A stretch of 64,000 nucleotides of DNA from Alphaproteobacteria bacterium. Its GTDB lineage: Bacteria; Pseudomonadota; Alphaproteobacteria; Caulobacterales; Maricaulaceae. Shown in pieces: positions 1 to 9,637 of this stretch. The DNA is taken from the NCBI GenBank assembly GCA_024278855.1, contig JAJRSJ010000022.1, forward strand, positions 49,697-113,696, given 5' to 3'. The notes beneath the pieces were generated by a model. That model worked only from the letters and a program-made list of their open reading frames with translations, ran no database searches and was not told the DNA's origin. The first letter of the stretch is position 1. Every line of letters begins with the position of its first letter. Both the position numbers and the translations under genes were made by a program.

Positions 1-1
1 C

Positions 2-358
2 GCGCCAATATTGCCTGTCCTACTGGTCGTCGCAGCCCTCAGCGCCCAGTTCAGCGCCGCTATTGCTGACACTAGCGGCGCGGGCGGCTTGTTTGGGGAA
101 TTGACCAAGAACAAGCTCAAACCCACACAGGCCTACGCCCTGCTGGTTGCCGTGGGTATCGCTTTGACCTGGAGCGCCAATGTGTTTGAAATCATCAGCT
201 ATGCCTCGCGGGCTTTCGCACTTTACTATGCCTTGCAATCACTCATCGCAGCATTGTCGGCACGGCGAAGCGCACAACATGCACGCGCATTTTTGTTTGC
301 GCTTATGGCCGCCCTGGCCATAATGATTGCTATTTTCGGTGTACCCGTCGAAGAATAA
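2..358 (+). CDS. C-terminal fragment of a membrane protein (partial)
   Basis: The reading frame is open to the left edge of the window, so this is the end of a longer gene. About 118 residues are visible. They contain at least three hydrophobic stretches that look like membrane helices, separated by a short hydrophilic loop (GELTKNKLKP) and a basic, Ala-rich stretch (SARRSAQHARA), and end in an acidic PVEE tail. I do not recognise the family. It is most likely an integral inner-membrane protein. The next gene lies convergent to it only 4 bases away. Confidence 0.55.
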   Translation, partial: APILPVLLVVAALSAQFSAAIADTSGAGGLFGELTKNKLKPTQAYALLVAVGIALTWSANVFEIISYASRAFALYYALQSLIAALSARRSAQHARAFLFALMAALAIMIAIFGVPVEE

Positions 359-362
359 ATCT

Positions 363-2300
363 CTACGGGTTCGCTTGGGCAATATTCATTAGATCGGATG
401 TTAAACTGGTCACAACACCACCTTGACCGCGCGCTAGCGCACTATTGGTCATGGCAACCACGACGATATCATCATCCACATTTATGCGGATATGGGCTAG
501 AGCGCCTTGTTGACGCCCCGCCTTTTGCACGAGAGTTGGTGCTGACGTGCTGTTGGTATCCCAACCGGCAGCGTAGCTGGCGCGGGTATTGGAACCTGAC
601 CACATTTGATCGCGAACTGATTGTGGAAATAGCTTGTTATCAAGGAGAGCATTACCAAACTTTGCCAAATCCAAAGGCGAGGCCTGTATGCCGCCGCCGC
701 CCCATTTCCAACTATTGTTTTGGAACTGACTATCCGTGACCGCCGTGATACCGCCGCGTACAGTGGTTGTATACAATTTAGCTAAATCACCACTGGACGC
801 ACCGCTAGTCCTAGTTTCCGCCCTTAAAGTTGACAGACCAAGCGGCCCAGAAAACCTTTGGCGTAACAATGCACTGAAGTTTTGCCCAACCCTTGCTTCA
901 AGGGCCGCCGCCGCAATTGTGTAACCGTGGGTGCTATATCTATAATTATTCCCGGCCGTGCAAGGGCCGTAGAGTGCGCTATTTGACTGCAAGACACCGT
1001 TTTGCTTTTCGGATAATACCCTTTGGGCCGATATATATTGTGTCTGGTCTGCATTTTCGTCTCCCGGAACGCCGCTATAATGGCTGACGCATCCCGTGTT
1101 TTGCAACAATTGTAAAACCGTGTGATTATGCTGACTGGCAAGTTCTGGAAGGAATGTATCGGTGCGTTGGTTCAGATTGATTGTCCCCATATTTTGCAAT
1201 TTAAAACCAAGAACACCCGTAATCGCCTTGGCTATGGATGCGGATCTGTAGATGGTACCGCTATGGGCATTGATGTTCTTTTCTCTGTCCGCAAAACCAG
1301 AGCCGCTACGAAACACGACTTTGCCCTTGGAAATCACGGTCGCAGATACGCCGGGCGCACGATTGCTACGAACACAATCTGACAACAATTTTTGCGCATC
1401 CCTGCGCCCTGCCCAATCATAACGGGCGCTGTTCTCCCGCCAGATAGCGGCAAATTCAACCCCGCCCCCGGACTTCGCCGGACACATCTCAACATCGACA
1501 ATCCGCATGCCTTTGTCGTTGTTTCGCTTCCATTGGTTCTTAAAACCCTGCGCCGACATTTCGCGGTTTGCGGCCCAACCACGGCCCGGTTTATTCTTCT
1601 CCCAAACCGCTGCATAGGTAAGTTTTCCGTTTCTGCGGTAGCAATCCAAATCCGTGACACGGTAGCCGCTACGGCGGTATTGTTGGAACTTTTGGCCGTA
1701 AGCTGCAGGCGTCATATTGCGGTGTAAATACCATCCTTGTTTTGGCTTGTTTTCCAGCCAAATGACGGAGTAACGCAAGCTACCGTCGATTTCGACTGCA
1801 TCTATGTCAACCGGTTTATAACTGTTTTTACGGGCGTTGAATTTCTCCGTGAATTGTGCCAACGTTAAATTTCGGTTGGATGCCCATTTTAACCCTTCTT
1901 TGTTTTGCACCATAATCAGCGAATAACGCACTTTGCCATTGATAACTTCCGTATCAATATCAATGGGACGATAACCCTTGTCTTTTAAATTTTTCCAACG
2001 TTGACCAAATTGCTGCCCCGTTAGATTGCGGTAACTTCGCCACTTGCGACCGTCGGTATTTTTTTGCCAAACACCGGAAAATTTCAAACCGCCAAGCATA
2101 TCCGTTTCAATATCAACGGGAATATAATTTTGGTTTTTATAGGTTTGCCAGATGCTCGAAAAATTACTGTCTGATTGGTTATAGCGAAATTTCCAACCAA
2201 CAGATGCAGGGTCTTGAAAGTCTGCCGCCTTTGCTATTTGCCCATAAAACGGAAGTGAAAGAAGATTTAAAACCAATAAAAAAGATAGTTGTTTGAACAT
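363..2300 (-). CDS. Secreted protein: five tandem repeats fused to a serine beta-lactamase-fold domain
   Basis: This is a 645-residue exported protein. I place the start at the ATG at 2300, where a typical signal peptide begins (residues 1-26, cut after AKAA); the upstream 30 codons look non-coding. Residues about 34-295 are five imperfect repeats of about 50 residues, each with a GW/KW start, an aromatic-rich middle and a [PV][VI]D[IV][DE] strand. They resemble the bacterial tandem repeat domain (BTRD1) found in front of beta-lactamase-like domains. Residues about 300-645 are a class C beta-lactamase/esterase fold with the SxxK motif S355-I-A-K358 and a YST in the place of the usual YxN. By family it is a periplasmic or secreted serine hydrolase such as an esterase, peptidase or polyglycine-hydrolase-like enzyme. 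The substrate is unknown. Confidence 0.75.
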   Translation of the reverse strand: MFKQLSFLLVLNLLSLPFYGQIAKAADFQDPASVGWKFRYNQSDSNFSSIWQTYKNQNYIPVDIETDMLGGLKFSGVWQKNTDGRKWRSYRNLTGQQFGQRWKNLKDKGYRPIDIDTEVINGKVRYSLIMVQNKEGLKWASNRNLTLAQFTEKFNARKNSYKPVDIDAVEIDGSLRYSVIWLENKPKQGWYLHRNMTPAAYGQKFQQYRRSGYRVTDLDCYRRNGKLTYAAVWEKNKPGRGWAANREMSAQGFKNQWKRNNDKGMRIVDVEMCPAKSGGGVEFAAIWRENSARYDWAGRRDAQKLLSDCVRSNRAPGVSATVISKGKVVFRSGSGFADREKNINAHSGTIYRSASIAKAITGVLGFKLQNMGTINLNQRTDTFLPELASQHNHTVLQLLQNTGCVSHYSGVPGDENADQTQYISAQRVLSEKQNGVLQSNSALYGPCTAGNNYRYSTHGYTIAAAALEARVGQNFSALLRQRFSGPLGLSTLRAETRTSGASSGDLAKLYTTTVRGGITAVTDSQFQNNSWKWGGGGIQASPLDLAKFGNALLDNKLFPQSVRDQMWSGSNTRASYAAGWDTNSTSAPTLVQKAGRQQGALAHIRINVDDDIVVVAMTNSALARGQGGVVTSLTSDLMNIAQANP

Positions 2301-2493
2301 TGTAACGCCCTGTATAGCTGTCCTCTGGACAGGCCTTGATCCCGTGCGACATCCCGTGCGACTGGCCAAATCCAATGTCGGTAAGCCCATACCGTACTAC
2401 AATGTCAACAATTTGGTAGCATAAAGCCTGACTACCGGGTATAATGCGCTACTCAACAAATTTTTCTTAGTTGCACAAATTCAGGGGATAGCC

Positions 2494-2856
2494 ATGAAAT
2501 TATTAGCAAATTTATTGACCGCTTTTGTTGCTCTAAGCCATATCGGGTTTTTGGTGTTGGAAATGTTTTATTGGAAAACCGCTTTGGGGCAAAAAATATT
2601 TGATTTAACCCCGGAATTTGCGGAGCAATCGGCAGTTCTTGCCGCCAATCAGGGGCTTTATAACGGGTTCTTGGCCGCCGGATTGATATGGGGCCTGATG
2701 TCCAAACGCACTGATCTCAAGATTTTCTTTCTTTTATGTATTGTGGTCGCCGGGATTTTTGGCGGGCTTACGGCCAGCACATCCATTCTGTTTATTCAGG
2801 CGGCACCTGCGCTTATTGCTTTAGCCCTAGTGTGGTTGTCCCGGCAGAAAAATTAA
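2494..2856 (+). CDS. DUF1304 family membrane protein
   Basis: The 120-residue product is a small inner-membrane protein with four predicted helices. The N-terminal pattern (LLANLLTAFVALSHIGFLVLEMFYW) and the length match the DUF1304 family, whose biochemical role is not established. The ATG is preceded by AGGGGATAGCC, a good ribosome binding site. It is followed at once by the broken metallo-beta-lactamase gene on the same strand. Confidence 0.75.
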   Translation: MKLLANLLTAFVALSHIGFLVLEMFYWKTALGQKIFDLTPEFAEQSAVLAANQGLYNGFLAAGLIWGLMSKRTDLKIFFLLCIVVAGIFGGLTASTSILFIQAAPALIALALVWLSRQKN

Positions 2857-2879
2857 ACAAATTCAAAGCGGTCATCAAT

Positions 2880-3841
2880 ATGGGTATCAAATTTGCGAAT
2901 ATTACCGACTTGGTATATGGCTTGGGACTAGTGCTAGGCTTGGCGGCCTGCGCAGACACAGCTCCGATTGCAAACTGCACCGCTAATTTGTTCGTTCTCG
3001 GTACGGCCCAAGATGCGGGCAAGCCGCAAATCGGGCAACACGCCGACCCGGCCTGGCGCGACGGCGGCTTGATCCGCACGGCCAGTTCGCTCGCCTTGGT
3101 GAACACAGCAGACAATCAATTCTACCTGTTCGATGCGACCCCCGACATCAAATTTCAGCTTTATGCTTTGGCCCAATATAGCAAGCAGGCAGACATGGAA
3201 TTAGCTGCCGTCTTCCTGACCCACGGTCATATGGGGCATTATCTTGGGCTAGCCCAGCTTGGCCGCGAAGCTATGGGAGCCAAGAATATCCCCGTTTACG
3301 CCATGCCCAAGATGCAAAGTTTTTTGGAAACCAACGGGCCGTGGGATTTGCTTGTCAAACTCGGTAACATTGATATCAAACCGCTAACCGACCAAAACCC
3401 GGTCAAGCTCGGCGGTGACATTACCGTCACCCCCTTCTTAGTGCCGCATAGGGGCGAATACACTGAAACCGTTGGGTTTCGCATTGAAGGGGCGAGGAAA
3501 TCGGCCATTTATCTGCCGGATATTGATAGTTGGGAAAAATGGGACGAAATGGGGACGCAATTAGAAGATATTGTCGCCGCCAATGATTATCTGTTTCTGG
3601 ATGCAACATTTTACAGCGGCGACGAATTGCCGGGACGCGATATGTCAAAAATTCCGCACCCGACCATTACCCACACCGTAAAGCGGCTTGAAGCCCTGCC
3701 CCCAATGGAGCGCGCCAAATCCATTTCACCCATCTAAACCACACAAACCCGGCCCAGGACGAAATAACCATTGTTTCCAAAACCATAGAAGAAGCCGGGT
3801 TTAAAGTCGCCAAAACTGGGCAGCAGTTTTGCCTAGATTAG
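2880..3841 (+). pseudogene. Metallo-beta-lactamase-fold lipoprotein (PqqB-like), frameshifted near its end
   Basis: The protein starts at the ATG at 2880 with a lipoprotein signal (LAAC lipobox). It continues as a metallo-beta-lactamase fold with the metal motif THGHMGH and a later D-x-H-type region, resembling PqqB-like hydrolases. The open frame stops at 3737 after ...MERAK. If one base is restored in the A-run at 3716-3718, the frame continues as IHFTHLNHTNP... and ends at a TAG at 3841, exactly where such proteins usually finish with their last histidine-bearing strand. So the gene is either truncated by a one-base deletion or misread in a homopolymer. Its substrate is unknown. Confidence 0.7.
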
Positions 3842-4366
3842 TTACTCCGTATAAACACCCGGTTTGATGGAGCTTATGATGCTGTCGGCGCCGTAGACAT
3901 TATCGGGCACATGATCTGTCGCATTCATCAGGATGATTTCCATACTGGCCGTGATTTTTGAGCCTTGCAAAGCGCCGGCAATATCATTGATGCCAATCCC
4001 CACGCCTACATTTGTGCGTGAGCCGCGCCCATATCCCCGCCCATAACCATAACCACCACTGCCAACCCCGATGCCGACACTGGTCGAAACCGGCGAACCG
4101 CTACGGCTACGGCTATTGGTCGCACTGCCGATCACCCGAAAATGGCTAAACCCTGCACCTTTGGTCAGCTCGGCTGCCCGCAAAAGAGCCAGGCTGCGGG
4201 CTTCATCTGCATTTCGGCCCGTGAAACTAACCTGGAAGCGGTCGCTTTCAATCTGTTGGCTTGCAAAGCCGAGCCCGGTATTTTGCGCCGGGCCGTAGGC
4301 GGTCGGCCCTGTGGCGCACGCCCCTAACAACATGATTGCAATTCCGGATAAAAATATGTTTTTCAT
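3842..4366 (-). CDS. CC0125/CC1285-type lipoprotein
   Basis: The 174-residue precursor has a lipoprotein signal ending in LLGAC. After it comes a domain in which FQVSFTGRNADEARSLALLRAAELT is diagnostic of the CC0125/CC1285 family of alphaproteobacterial lipoproteins. A Gly/Tyr/Arg-rich low-complexity stretch (GVGSGGYGYGRGYGRGSR) sits around residues 98-117. The family is thought to be outer-membrane or periplasmic, with no known activity. Its stop codon abuts the stop of the convergent upstream gene. Confidence 0.75.
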   Translation of the reverse strand: MKNIFLSGIAIMLLGACATGPTAYGPAQNTGLGFASQQIESDRFQVSFTGRNADEARSLALLRAAELTKGAGFSHFRVIGSATNSRSRSGSPVSTSVGIGVGSGGYGYGRGYGRGSRTNVGVGIGINDIAGALQGSKITASMEIILMNATDHVPDNVYGADSIISSIKPGVYTE

Positions 4367-4475
4367 AGCTCAGCCCCTTTTGAAGCATTTGGTTCGCGCC
4401 CTTATACACCAAATCATCCAAAAGTAAAAATCACAATGCAGTGCAATTACAGCCCTTCACCTACCTGCAAGCACA

Positions 4476-4859
4476 TTATCCTGACGGTATTTCCATGTGA
4501 AATATATTGCATTTATTGCCGTCCGGATCGCGGAAATACCCGGCGTAAAAACTACCGTCTCCGCGTGGGCCGGCCGGGCCTTCGTCGGTTGCGCCCAACT
4601 CCAAAGCCTTGGCGTAGATTTTGTCAACCATTGCCGGACTTTCCACCATAAAGGCAGTCATGGCACCATTGCCGACACTTGCTTGCTCGCCGTCATGGGG
4701 TTTGCATATACAAAATGCGGTTTCGGTCGGGGATCCGGCCCAGGCAATAAATTTATCGTCCTGCATCATGCGCGACGCACCCATTTCGCCCATGAGCGCA
4801 TCATAAAACGCCGCTGATTTCTCGAAATTATTGGTTCCCACCATTTGATAGCCAATCAT
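4476..4859 (-). CDS. VOC family (glyoxalase/bleomycin-resistance fold) protein
   Basis: The 127-residue protein has the paired beta-alpha-beta-beta-beta layout of the vicinal oxygen chelate fold. Seen directly are an N-terminal NNFEKSAAFYDALMGEMGA unit and a C-terminal YAGYFRDPDGNKCNIFHME unit, the latter being the typical FRDPDGN signature that carries a metal-binding Glu. I chose the ATG at 4859 because it begins the fold directly and is preceded by GTGGAGAATATT on its strand; the longer frame adds 19 unconserved residues. The substrate cannot be predicted. Confidence 0.8.
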   Translation of the reverse strand: MIGYQMVGTNNFEKSAAFYDALMGEMGASRMMQDDKFIAWAGSPTETAFCICKPHDGEQASVGNGAMTAFMVESPAMVDKIYAKALELGATDEGPAGPRGDGSFYAGYFRDPDGNKCNIFHMEIPSG

Positions 4860-4971
4860 AATATTCTCCACTTTTAATTGATTGCGGAAAGAGTATAGCT
4901 TGATTTTACCCAACAACCCAATTTATAATTGACTATCCACCATTCGGATTTGCTTATCAAAAGTTTAGCTT

Positions 4972-5385
4972 ATGACCAATACATATAGCATTATTGACCT
5001 GCTTAAGCCGCTCGCTTTAACGGTGATTATTGACAACAAAATCCGTGACCCGGAATTGTCGTCCTTTATCGTCCAAGCGGAAGGTATTTTGGATTTACTC
5101 GGCCATAGCGATGCCTTGACCGCAAAGGATATATTGGCCTGGTTTCATGAACACGAAACGGCACTCGTGGCGCGCATTAAAGACGCCCGCAAAAACACCT
5201 ATGTCCTCACGGCTCTAACCCGCTTTAAAGATGATGATATGGCCATTGAAGCCATGTACGATTCTATGTTGGCCATTTCCATTTCCGACAAGGAATATCA
5301 TGTGGACGAGTCTGATCTGATAAAATCCGCCGCCAGCCTGTGGGGCTATGAACGCCCACCTTTTAAAACCGTTGGCCGTAGATAA
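4972..5385 (+). CDS. TerB-like helical protein
   Basis: The 137-residue cytosolic protein is all-helical. The pattern IDNKIRDPELSSF ... AMYDSMLAISISDKEYHVDESDLIKSAASLWGY resembles the TerB (tellurite-resistance co-chaperone-like) fold, with its conserved acidic residues near each repeat end. No other ter genes are nearby, so the name indicates the fold only. It lies 6 bases upstream of the LysE-type exporter gene and may be co-transcribed with it. Confidence 0.6.
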   Translation: MTNTYSIIDLLKPLALTVIIDNKIRDPELSSFIVQAEGILDLLGHSDALTAKDILAWFHEHETALVARIKDARKNTYVLTALTRFKDDDMAIEAMYDSMLAISISDKEYHVDESDLIKSAASLWGYERPPFKTVGRR

Positions 5386-5391
5386 ACCGCC

Positions 5392-6033
5392 GTGATTGAC
5401 TGGGCAGTATTTGGTTCGCTGATCGGACTTGTGTTTGTGGCTAGCATGACACCTGGGCCAAATAATTTTATGTTGATGTCTTCTGGTGCATTATTTGGCT
5501 TTAAGCGCTCAATGCCACATATTTTGGGTGTTACATTCGGGTTTCCGGCTTTGCTGATTGCCACCATTTACGGGTTGGGGGCATTACTGGAGCGTTTGCC
5601 TTGGTTGGTCACTATCGTAACAACAATCGGGGCGGGTTGGCTAGCGTGGATGGCGGTTAAATTTCTTCTTGCGGCCCGCCATATAGCTTTAGCGAAACAT
5701 GGCGGAGACGTAAACACCAGACCCGCCAACCGCGCCCGCCCATTTCGTTTTTACGAAGCCGCCTTATTTCAGTGGGCCAATCCTAAAGCCGTTTTCATGG
5801 CCCTGACCACATCAGGGGCTTTTGTATCCCTGTCTCCCAACATTCATATGCGCGCCGTGCTCATTACCTCAGCCTTTATAGCTTTCGCGTTCTTGGCCAC
5901 AACAGTGTGGACATTGGCAGGCAGCACATTAAGCCGGGCCATGTCCCAAGGACGCTCTGCGGTGGTGTTGAATATTATCATGGGTGTGCTACTTTTGGGC
6001 ACTGCCGTCATTATTCTCATGAGCAGCGTATAA
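5392..6033 (+). CDS. LysE/RhtB family amino-acid exporter
   Basis: The 213-residue inner-membrane protein has six hydrophobic segments and the family signature SMTPGPNNFMLMSSG at residues 18-32, typical of LysE/RhtB exporters of amino acids or their derivatives. The start is a GTG at 5392, right after the previous stop codon. No linked regulator or biosynthetic gene indicates the substrate. Confidence 0.85.
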   Translation: MIDWAVFGSLIGLVFVASMTPGPNNFMLMSSGALFGFKRSMPHILGVTFGFPALLIATIYGLGALLERLPWLVTIVTTIGAGWLAWMAVKFLLAARHIALAKHGGDVNTRPANRARPFRFYEAALFQWANPKAVFMALTTSGAFVSLSPNIHMRAVLITSAFIAFAFLATTVWTLAGSTLSRAMSQGRSAVVLNIIMGVLLLGTAVIILMSSV

Positions 6034-6131
6034 AATGGAGCAGCGTATAGAGCGCTTAGTGCGTTTAAATTATTCGTACATTAACTCCCGTGCGGTAATA
6101 ATTTTCTCATATTATTGCGCAGGGGAAACAA

Positions 6132-6854
6132 ATGACGCCCATATTTAAATTGGTAAAAGCACTCAATAAAATCGGCGGGTTTAACCTGCTTGTGCCTCCT
6201 AAAACACGGCTGATATTGGCGTTGGTGGTCATACTCGCGCCTGGCCTGTTGCTTCTAGCCGTATTGGCACAGCCCTGGGTTGAACCGAAATGGATGTTTT
6301 TGGATATGTTGACGGCGGCAGAGTTTTCTGATGATTGTTGCCATGTTTATTACGGCTTTATGTCCAATCTGGGCATATTTCTCTGGGTGGCAACGGCGGC
6401 GATTAGCCTGTTCGCGGCCATGATATTTTACAACTGGAAAAGCGATAAAGCCCTGTTCAGATTTGCGCTCACGTCCGGGCTGTTTTCGGGTTGGCTCGCT
6501 TTGGACGACGGGTTTTTATTGCACGAAACCGTCCTACCCAAGCTAGGCATTGGGCAAAACCTTGTGCTGGCGATTTATGTTCTCTTGGCGCTTAGTTATA
6601 TTCTGTCGTCTTGGCGGGTGATCTTGTCGTCTGAATATTGGATATTGGCTTTGGCCGTATTTGGTGTGAGCCTCAGCCTTGGCGTTGATGTGATCCTGCA
6701 CAGCATAGACCAGACCGTGATCATTATAGAAGACAGTGCCAAGTTTTTCGGCTTGTTTCTCTGGTTCGCATTTCACGCCACGACGTTGGTTGTCGCGATG
6801 CAAAACCACGGGCCTGTAAAACAAGGGGCTGCAAAACAAAGGTCTGCAAAATGA
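6132..6854 (+). CDS. Polytopic membrane protein of unknown function
   Basis: The 240-residue protein has about seven predicted transmembrane helices. Polar residues lie in or beside the membrane: a DDCCHVYYG loop, a LDDGFLLHE motif and an IEDSAKFFG motif, which together could form a metal or catalytic site. I do not recognise the family. The stop overlaps the ATG of the flippase gene (ATGA), so the two are translationally coupled. A role in polysaccharide or lipid handling is suggested by context only. Confidence 0.6.
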   Translation: MTPIFKLVKALNKIGGFNLLVPPKTRLILALVVILAPGLLLLAVLAQPWVEPKWMFLDMLTAAEFSDDCCHVYYGFMSNLGIFLWVATAAISLFAAMIFYNWKSDKALFRFALTSGLFSGWLALDDGFLLHETVLPKLGIGQNLVLAIYVLLALSYILSSWRVILSSEYWILALAVFGVSLSLGVDVILHSIDQTVIIIEDSAKFFGLFLWFAFHATTLVVAMQNHGPVKQGAAKQRSAK

Positions 6855-8305
6855 AACTGGCGCGGCATTTATTAGGCTATGCGCCGGTAAAACTTGTCGC
6901 CGCCCTGTGTGCCTTTGGCGGCATATATGTCTTCACCCGCCTGCTGAGCGCCGAAGAATATGGCCGTTATGCCTTGATGTTTTCGGTCATGGCACTGATG
7001 CACACATTTAGTTTGACATGGGTCTAGGCTGCCGCCTACCGGTTTACCGCCAAAGCGCAAAAAGCGGGGCATTTACCGGACCATTTCCGCACATCTCTCA
7101 TCTTGCTGTTGCGGGCTTTGGGCCTTGGTTTGTTTCTGGTTGTTCTTCTGCTCATCATAACATGGGACATGCCAAATTACCGCGCTTTCGTGCCGTATAT
7201 TGCACTTTTACTGCCCTTTAACACCATGATTAAAATTGCAATGGAAGCCCATAAGGCAAGCCAGCGGGTTAAACATTATGCACTGGTCTCCATGTCAAAA
7301 ATGCTGTTGGGTTTTATGGTCGGGGCCTTGCTGGCCTGGCAAGCCGGCTTGGGGGCTGTGGCACCATTTGCGGGCCTGTTATTTGCCTCGGCCTTTCTGG
7401 TTATTATTGAAGGGCGGTGGCTGCTCAAACAAGCGGCCGGCGGACAGTCTGACAAGAAGACACGCCGCGCCTGGTTATCATACGGCATCCCTACGGCCAT
7501 TGCGTTGATGTTGGATATGCTGCTGTCCTCCGGGGACAGGTTTTTCATTGCTTATTTTATCGACGAGGCGGCGGTCGGCGGCTATGCGGCCGGCTATGGG
7601 GTCGCCGATAAAACCGTGCTTGTCTTGTGTGCCTGGGTGGCTATGGCCGGCTCGCCCTTGATGATGGCGGCCTATGAAAAAGGCGGGCGGGCTGCGGCTC
7701 AAGCGCAATCTAGGAATTTCGTCACTATGTTGTTACTGGTCGGGCTTCCCGCTGCTACGGGGTTGGCTCTGGTCGCAGATCCATTAGCGGAGGCTATGAT
7801 CGGCGAAAATGTGCGCGCACAAGCCAAGAAGATCATTCCGTGGATTGCCTTTGCCGGCCTGTTCAACGGCCTGCTGATCCATTATTTCTCCGAGAGCTTT
7901 AATCTCGCTCACAAAACCCGCACCAGAGCCCTGTTAATGCTCGTGCCTTTGGTGATGAATATCGTCCTCAACATCATCCTCATCCCCATATACGGGGTGA
8001 TGGGCGCAGTCATATCCACATTGGCGTGCTATATTACGGCAGTGGTCTTGCTCGGCATGGTCGGGCGACAATATGTCCGTCTCGGTATCCCTGTAAAAAA
8101 TACAGTACTGATCATAATCGCCTGCGCCGCCATGTGGCCGGTGATTGCGCTCGTGCCTGCTTATGGTAGTTGGACGGAATTGCTTGTCAAAGCGGCAGCA
8201 GGCGGCAGTGTTTACGCTAGCATGATCTATATGCTCAATGTGGCAAATACACGTCAATTTGCGCGGAAAATCATAGCGAAGTTTATAATGACTAAATTAG
8301 TTTAA
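6851..8305 (+). pseudogene. Oligosaccharide flippase (Wzx/MATE-like) interrupted by one in-frame TAG
   Basis: Read through, this gives about 484 residues with some 12-14 hydrophobic helices and the look of a polysaccharide biosynthesis flippase: an N-terminal YAPVKLVAALCAFGGIYVFTRLLSAEEYGRYAL segment, then paired helical bundles. A single TAG at 7025-7027 interrupts the frame inside LTWV*AAAYRF, where homologues usually have a sense codon. Sequence on both sides is in the same frame and well conserved. The downstream open frame of 400 residues starts only at 7103 and would lack the first two helices. It may be a recent nonsense mutation or a base error (C to T in a CCAGG context would create it). 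Confidence 0.7.
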
Positions 8306-8381
8306 TCATTATAATATTTTCGAAAATAGCTTTGTATTTCTAGCTCAAATAGATGTGAGGTTTTTAGGGTCTGCCCCTTTT

Positions 8382-8407
8382 TTACTTGGCCGGATTACTT
8401 GGCCGGA
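8382..8407. repeat. Tandem 13-bp duplication carrying a stop codon
   Basis: The unit TTACTTGGCCGGA occurs twice in a row and a third partial unit starts at 8408. On the minus strand each unit supplies AAG-TAA, so the end of the ATP-grasp gene (PVK-stop) has been duplicated together with its stop codon just downstream of the gene. Confidence 0.7.
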
Positions 8408-9637
8408 TTACTTAACCGGGGCAATGCCGGGCATAGTACCGCGTTTTGCTTGGCGGCGTTTTTCTCGGATAGGCGCAATAATTTTATTACCGTAAACCCC
8501 CAGTGTCGGCAAGGGGTCTAAGGGATCGAATATAGCGTGATGGCAACGCGCCGCGTCCCAAAAGGCACGGGCCAGACGGGTCGTAAATTCCCAAGCGCTG
8601 ATTTTCCGGTTTTTCAGCAAGCTGCCCAACATGGTCAGTTCGCCCTTCGTCCAAGTATATTCCACCCCGATTTTCAAATTCCACGGGTCGCTAAGAGCCG
8701 CAACCGGTTCGCCGTGGGCGATATTAAGCCCCCAAACACTGTGGGTTAGTCCGGCGCATTCAGAAATGCGGGCCAGGCTGACGCGGGGGTTTAGCTCCAT
8801 AAATGTCACTTCGCCTGTACCCGGTTCGACAATATATTGCAAACAGCCCGTATATGAATAGTTCATTTCTTTTACAAAGGCTTCCACCGAAGCTTTGATG
8901 ATAGGGTTAGGTTTCACCGTAATGCCGTAGGTGGTATACCCGGTTCCGTCGTTTTCATGGGTACGGGCCGCGCAGATTTCCACCGCGCCCAGAATCTTGC
9001 CCGCTTGGGCCGAATAAATCACACTATGGCGCGGCCCGGACAGATATTTTTGTAATACCAGTTCCGGATGTTCTGTCGGCCAATGAGGGAACCTAGCTTC
9101 AAATGCGGCCTTGTCTTTTAAGATCAGCGCTTTGCGGCCAAATATATAGGCGTCCACAATGGATGGTTTGATGATAAATGGATAACCGATTTCGGCTATT
9201 GCATCTTGAATATCCGCCATGTTGGTGATTTTTTTGTAAGCTGCCAAAGGGCCGTTAATGCGGCTACACAGATCAAACATATTGGTTTTATCTGTTGCCG
9301 CCGCAATGATTTCGCGGCTCGGGAGTATCAATTTCGCCTGGGTTTCCAGAAAGTCCCGGTGGCGGGTCACAAAACGGATACCGGCTTCATTGACCGGTTG
9401 GATACTGTCAATTTCAGGATGGGCCAACAGCCAGTCGCGAATAGGTGCAAATGGTTCGTCCGTACCCGGTTCCAAAGGCGCGTGCCAGAAAGATTTGTCT
9501 ACATAACGCGACCATTCCAGATAATTGCTATAAATTGAAACCCCGGCGTGCACCTTATGCCCCGCCCGTGACAGGGCGCGGGCGACAGGAAATGCCATGC
9601 GCGCATCCCCAATCAACAATATAGTATGGCGGGTCAT
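8408..9637 (-). CDS. ATP-grasp family ligase
   Basis: The 409-residue cytosolic enzyme starts with a Rossmann-like pre-ATP-grasp domain (ILLIGDARMAFPVARALSRAG). It continues with the ATP-grasp core: GYPFIIKPSIVDAYIFGRKAL for nucleotide binding, and FMELNPRVSLARISECAG with the Glu and Asn that bind Mg-ATP. Family members join a carboxylate to an amine or thiol. The start codon overlaps the stop of the acyltransferase gene by four bases, and both lie beside a flippase gene, so a role in modifying a surface polymer is plausible. The exact substrates are not visible. Confidence 0.75.
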   Translation of the reverse strand: MTRHTILLIGDARMAFPVARALSRAGHKVHAGVSIYSNYLEWSRYVDKSFWHAPLEPGTDEPFAPIRDWLLAHPEIDSIQPVNEAGIRFVTRHRDFLETQAKLILPSREIIAAATDKTNMFDLCSRINGPLAAYKKITNMADIQDAIAEIGYPFIIKPSIVDAYIFGRKALILKDKAAFEARFPHWPTEHPELVLQKYLSGPRHSVIYSAQAGKILGAVEICAARTHENDGTGYTTYGITVKPNPIIKASVEAFVKEMNYSYTGCLQYIVEPGTGEVTFMELNPRVSLARISECAGLTHSVWGLNIAHGEPVAALSDPWNLKIGVEYTWTKGELTMLGSLLKNRKISAWEFTTRLARAFWDAARCHHAIFDPLDPLPTLGVYGNKIIAPIREKRRQAKRGTMPGIAPVK

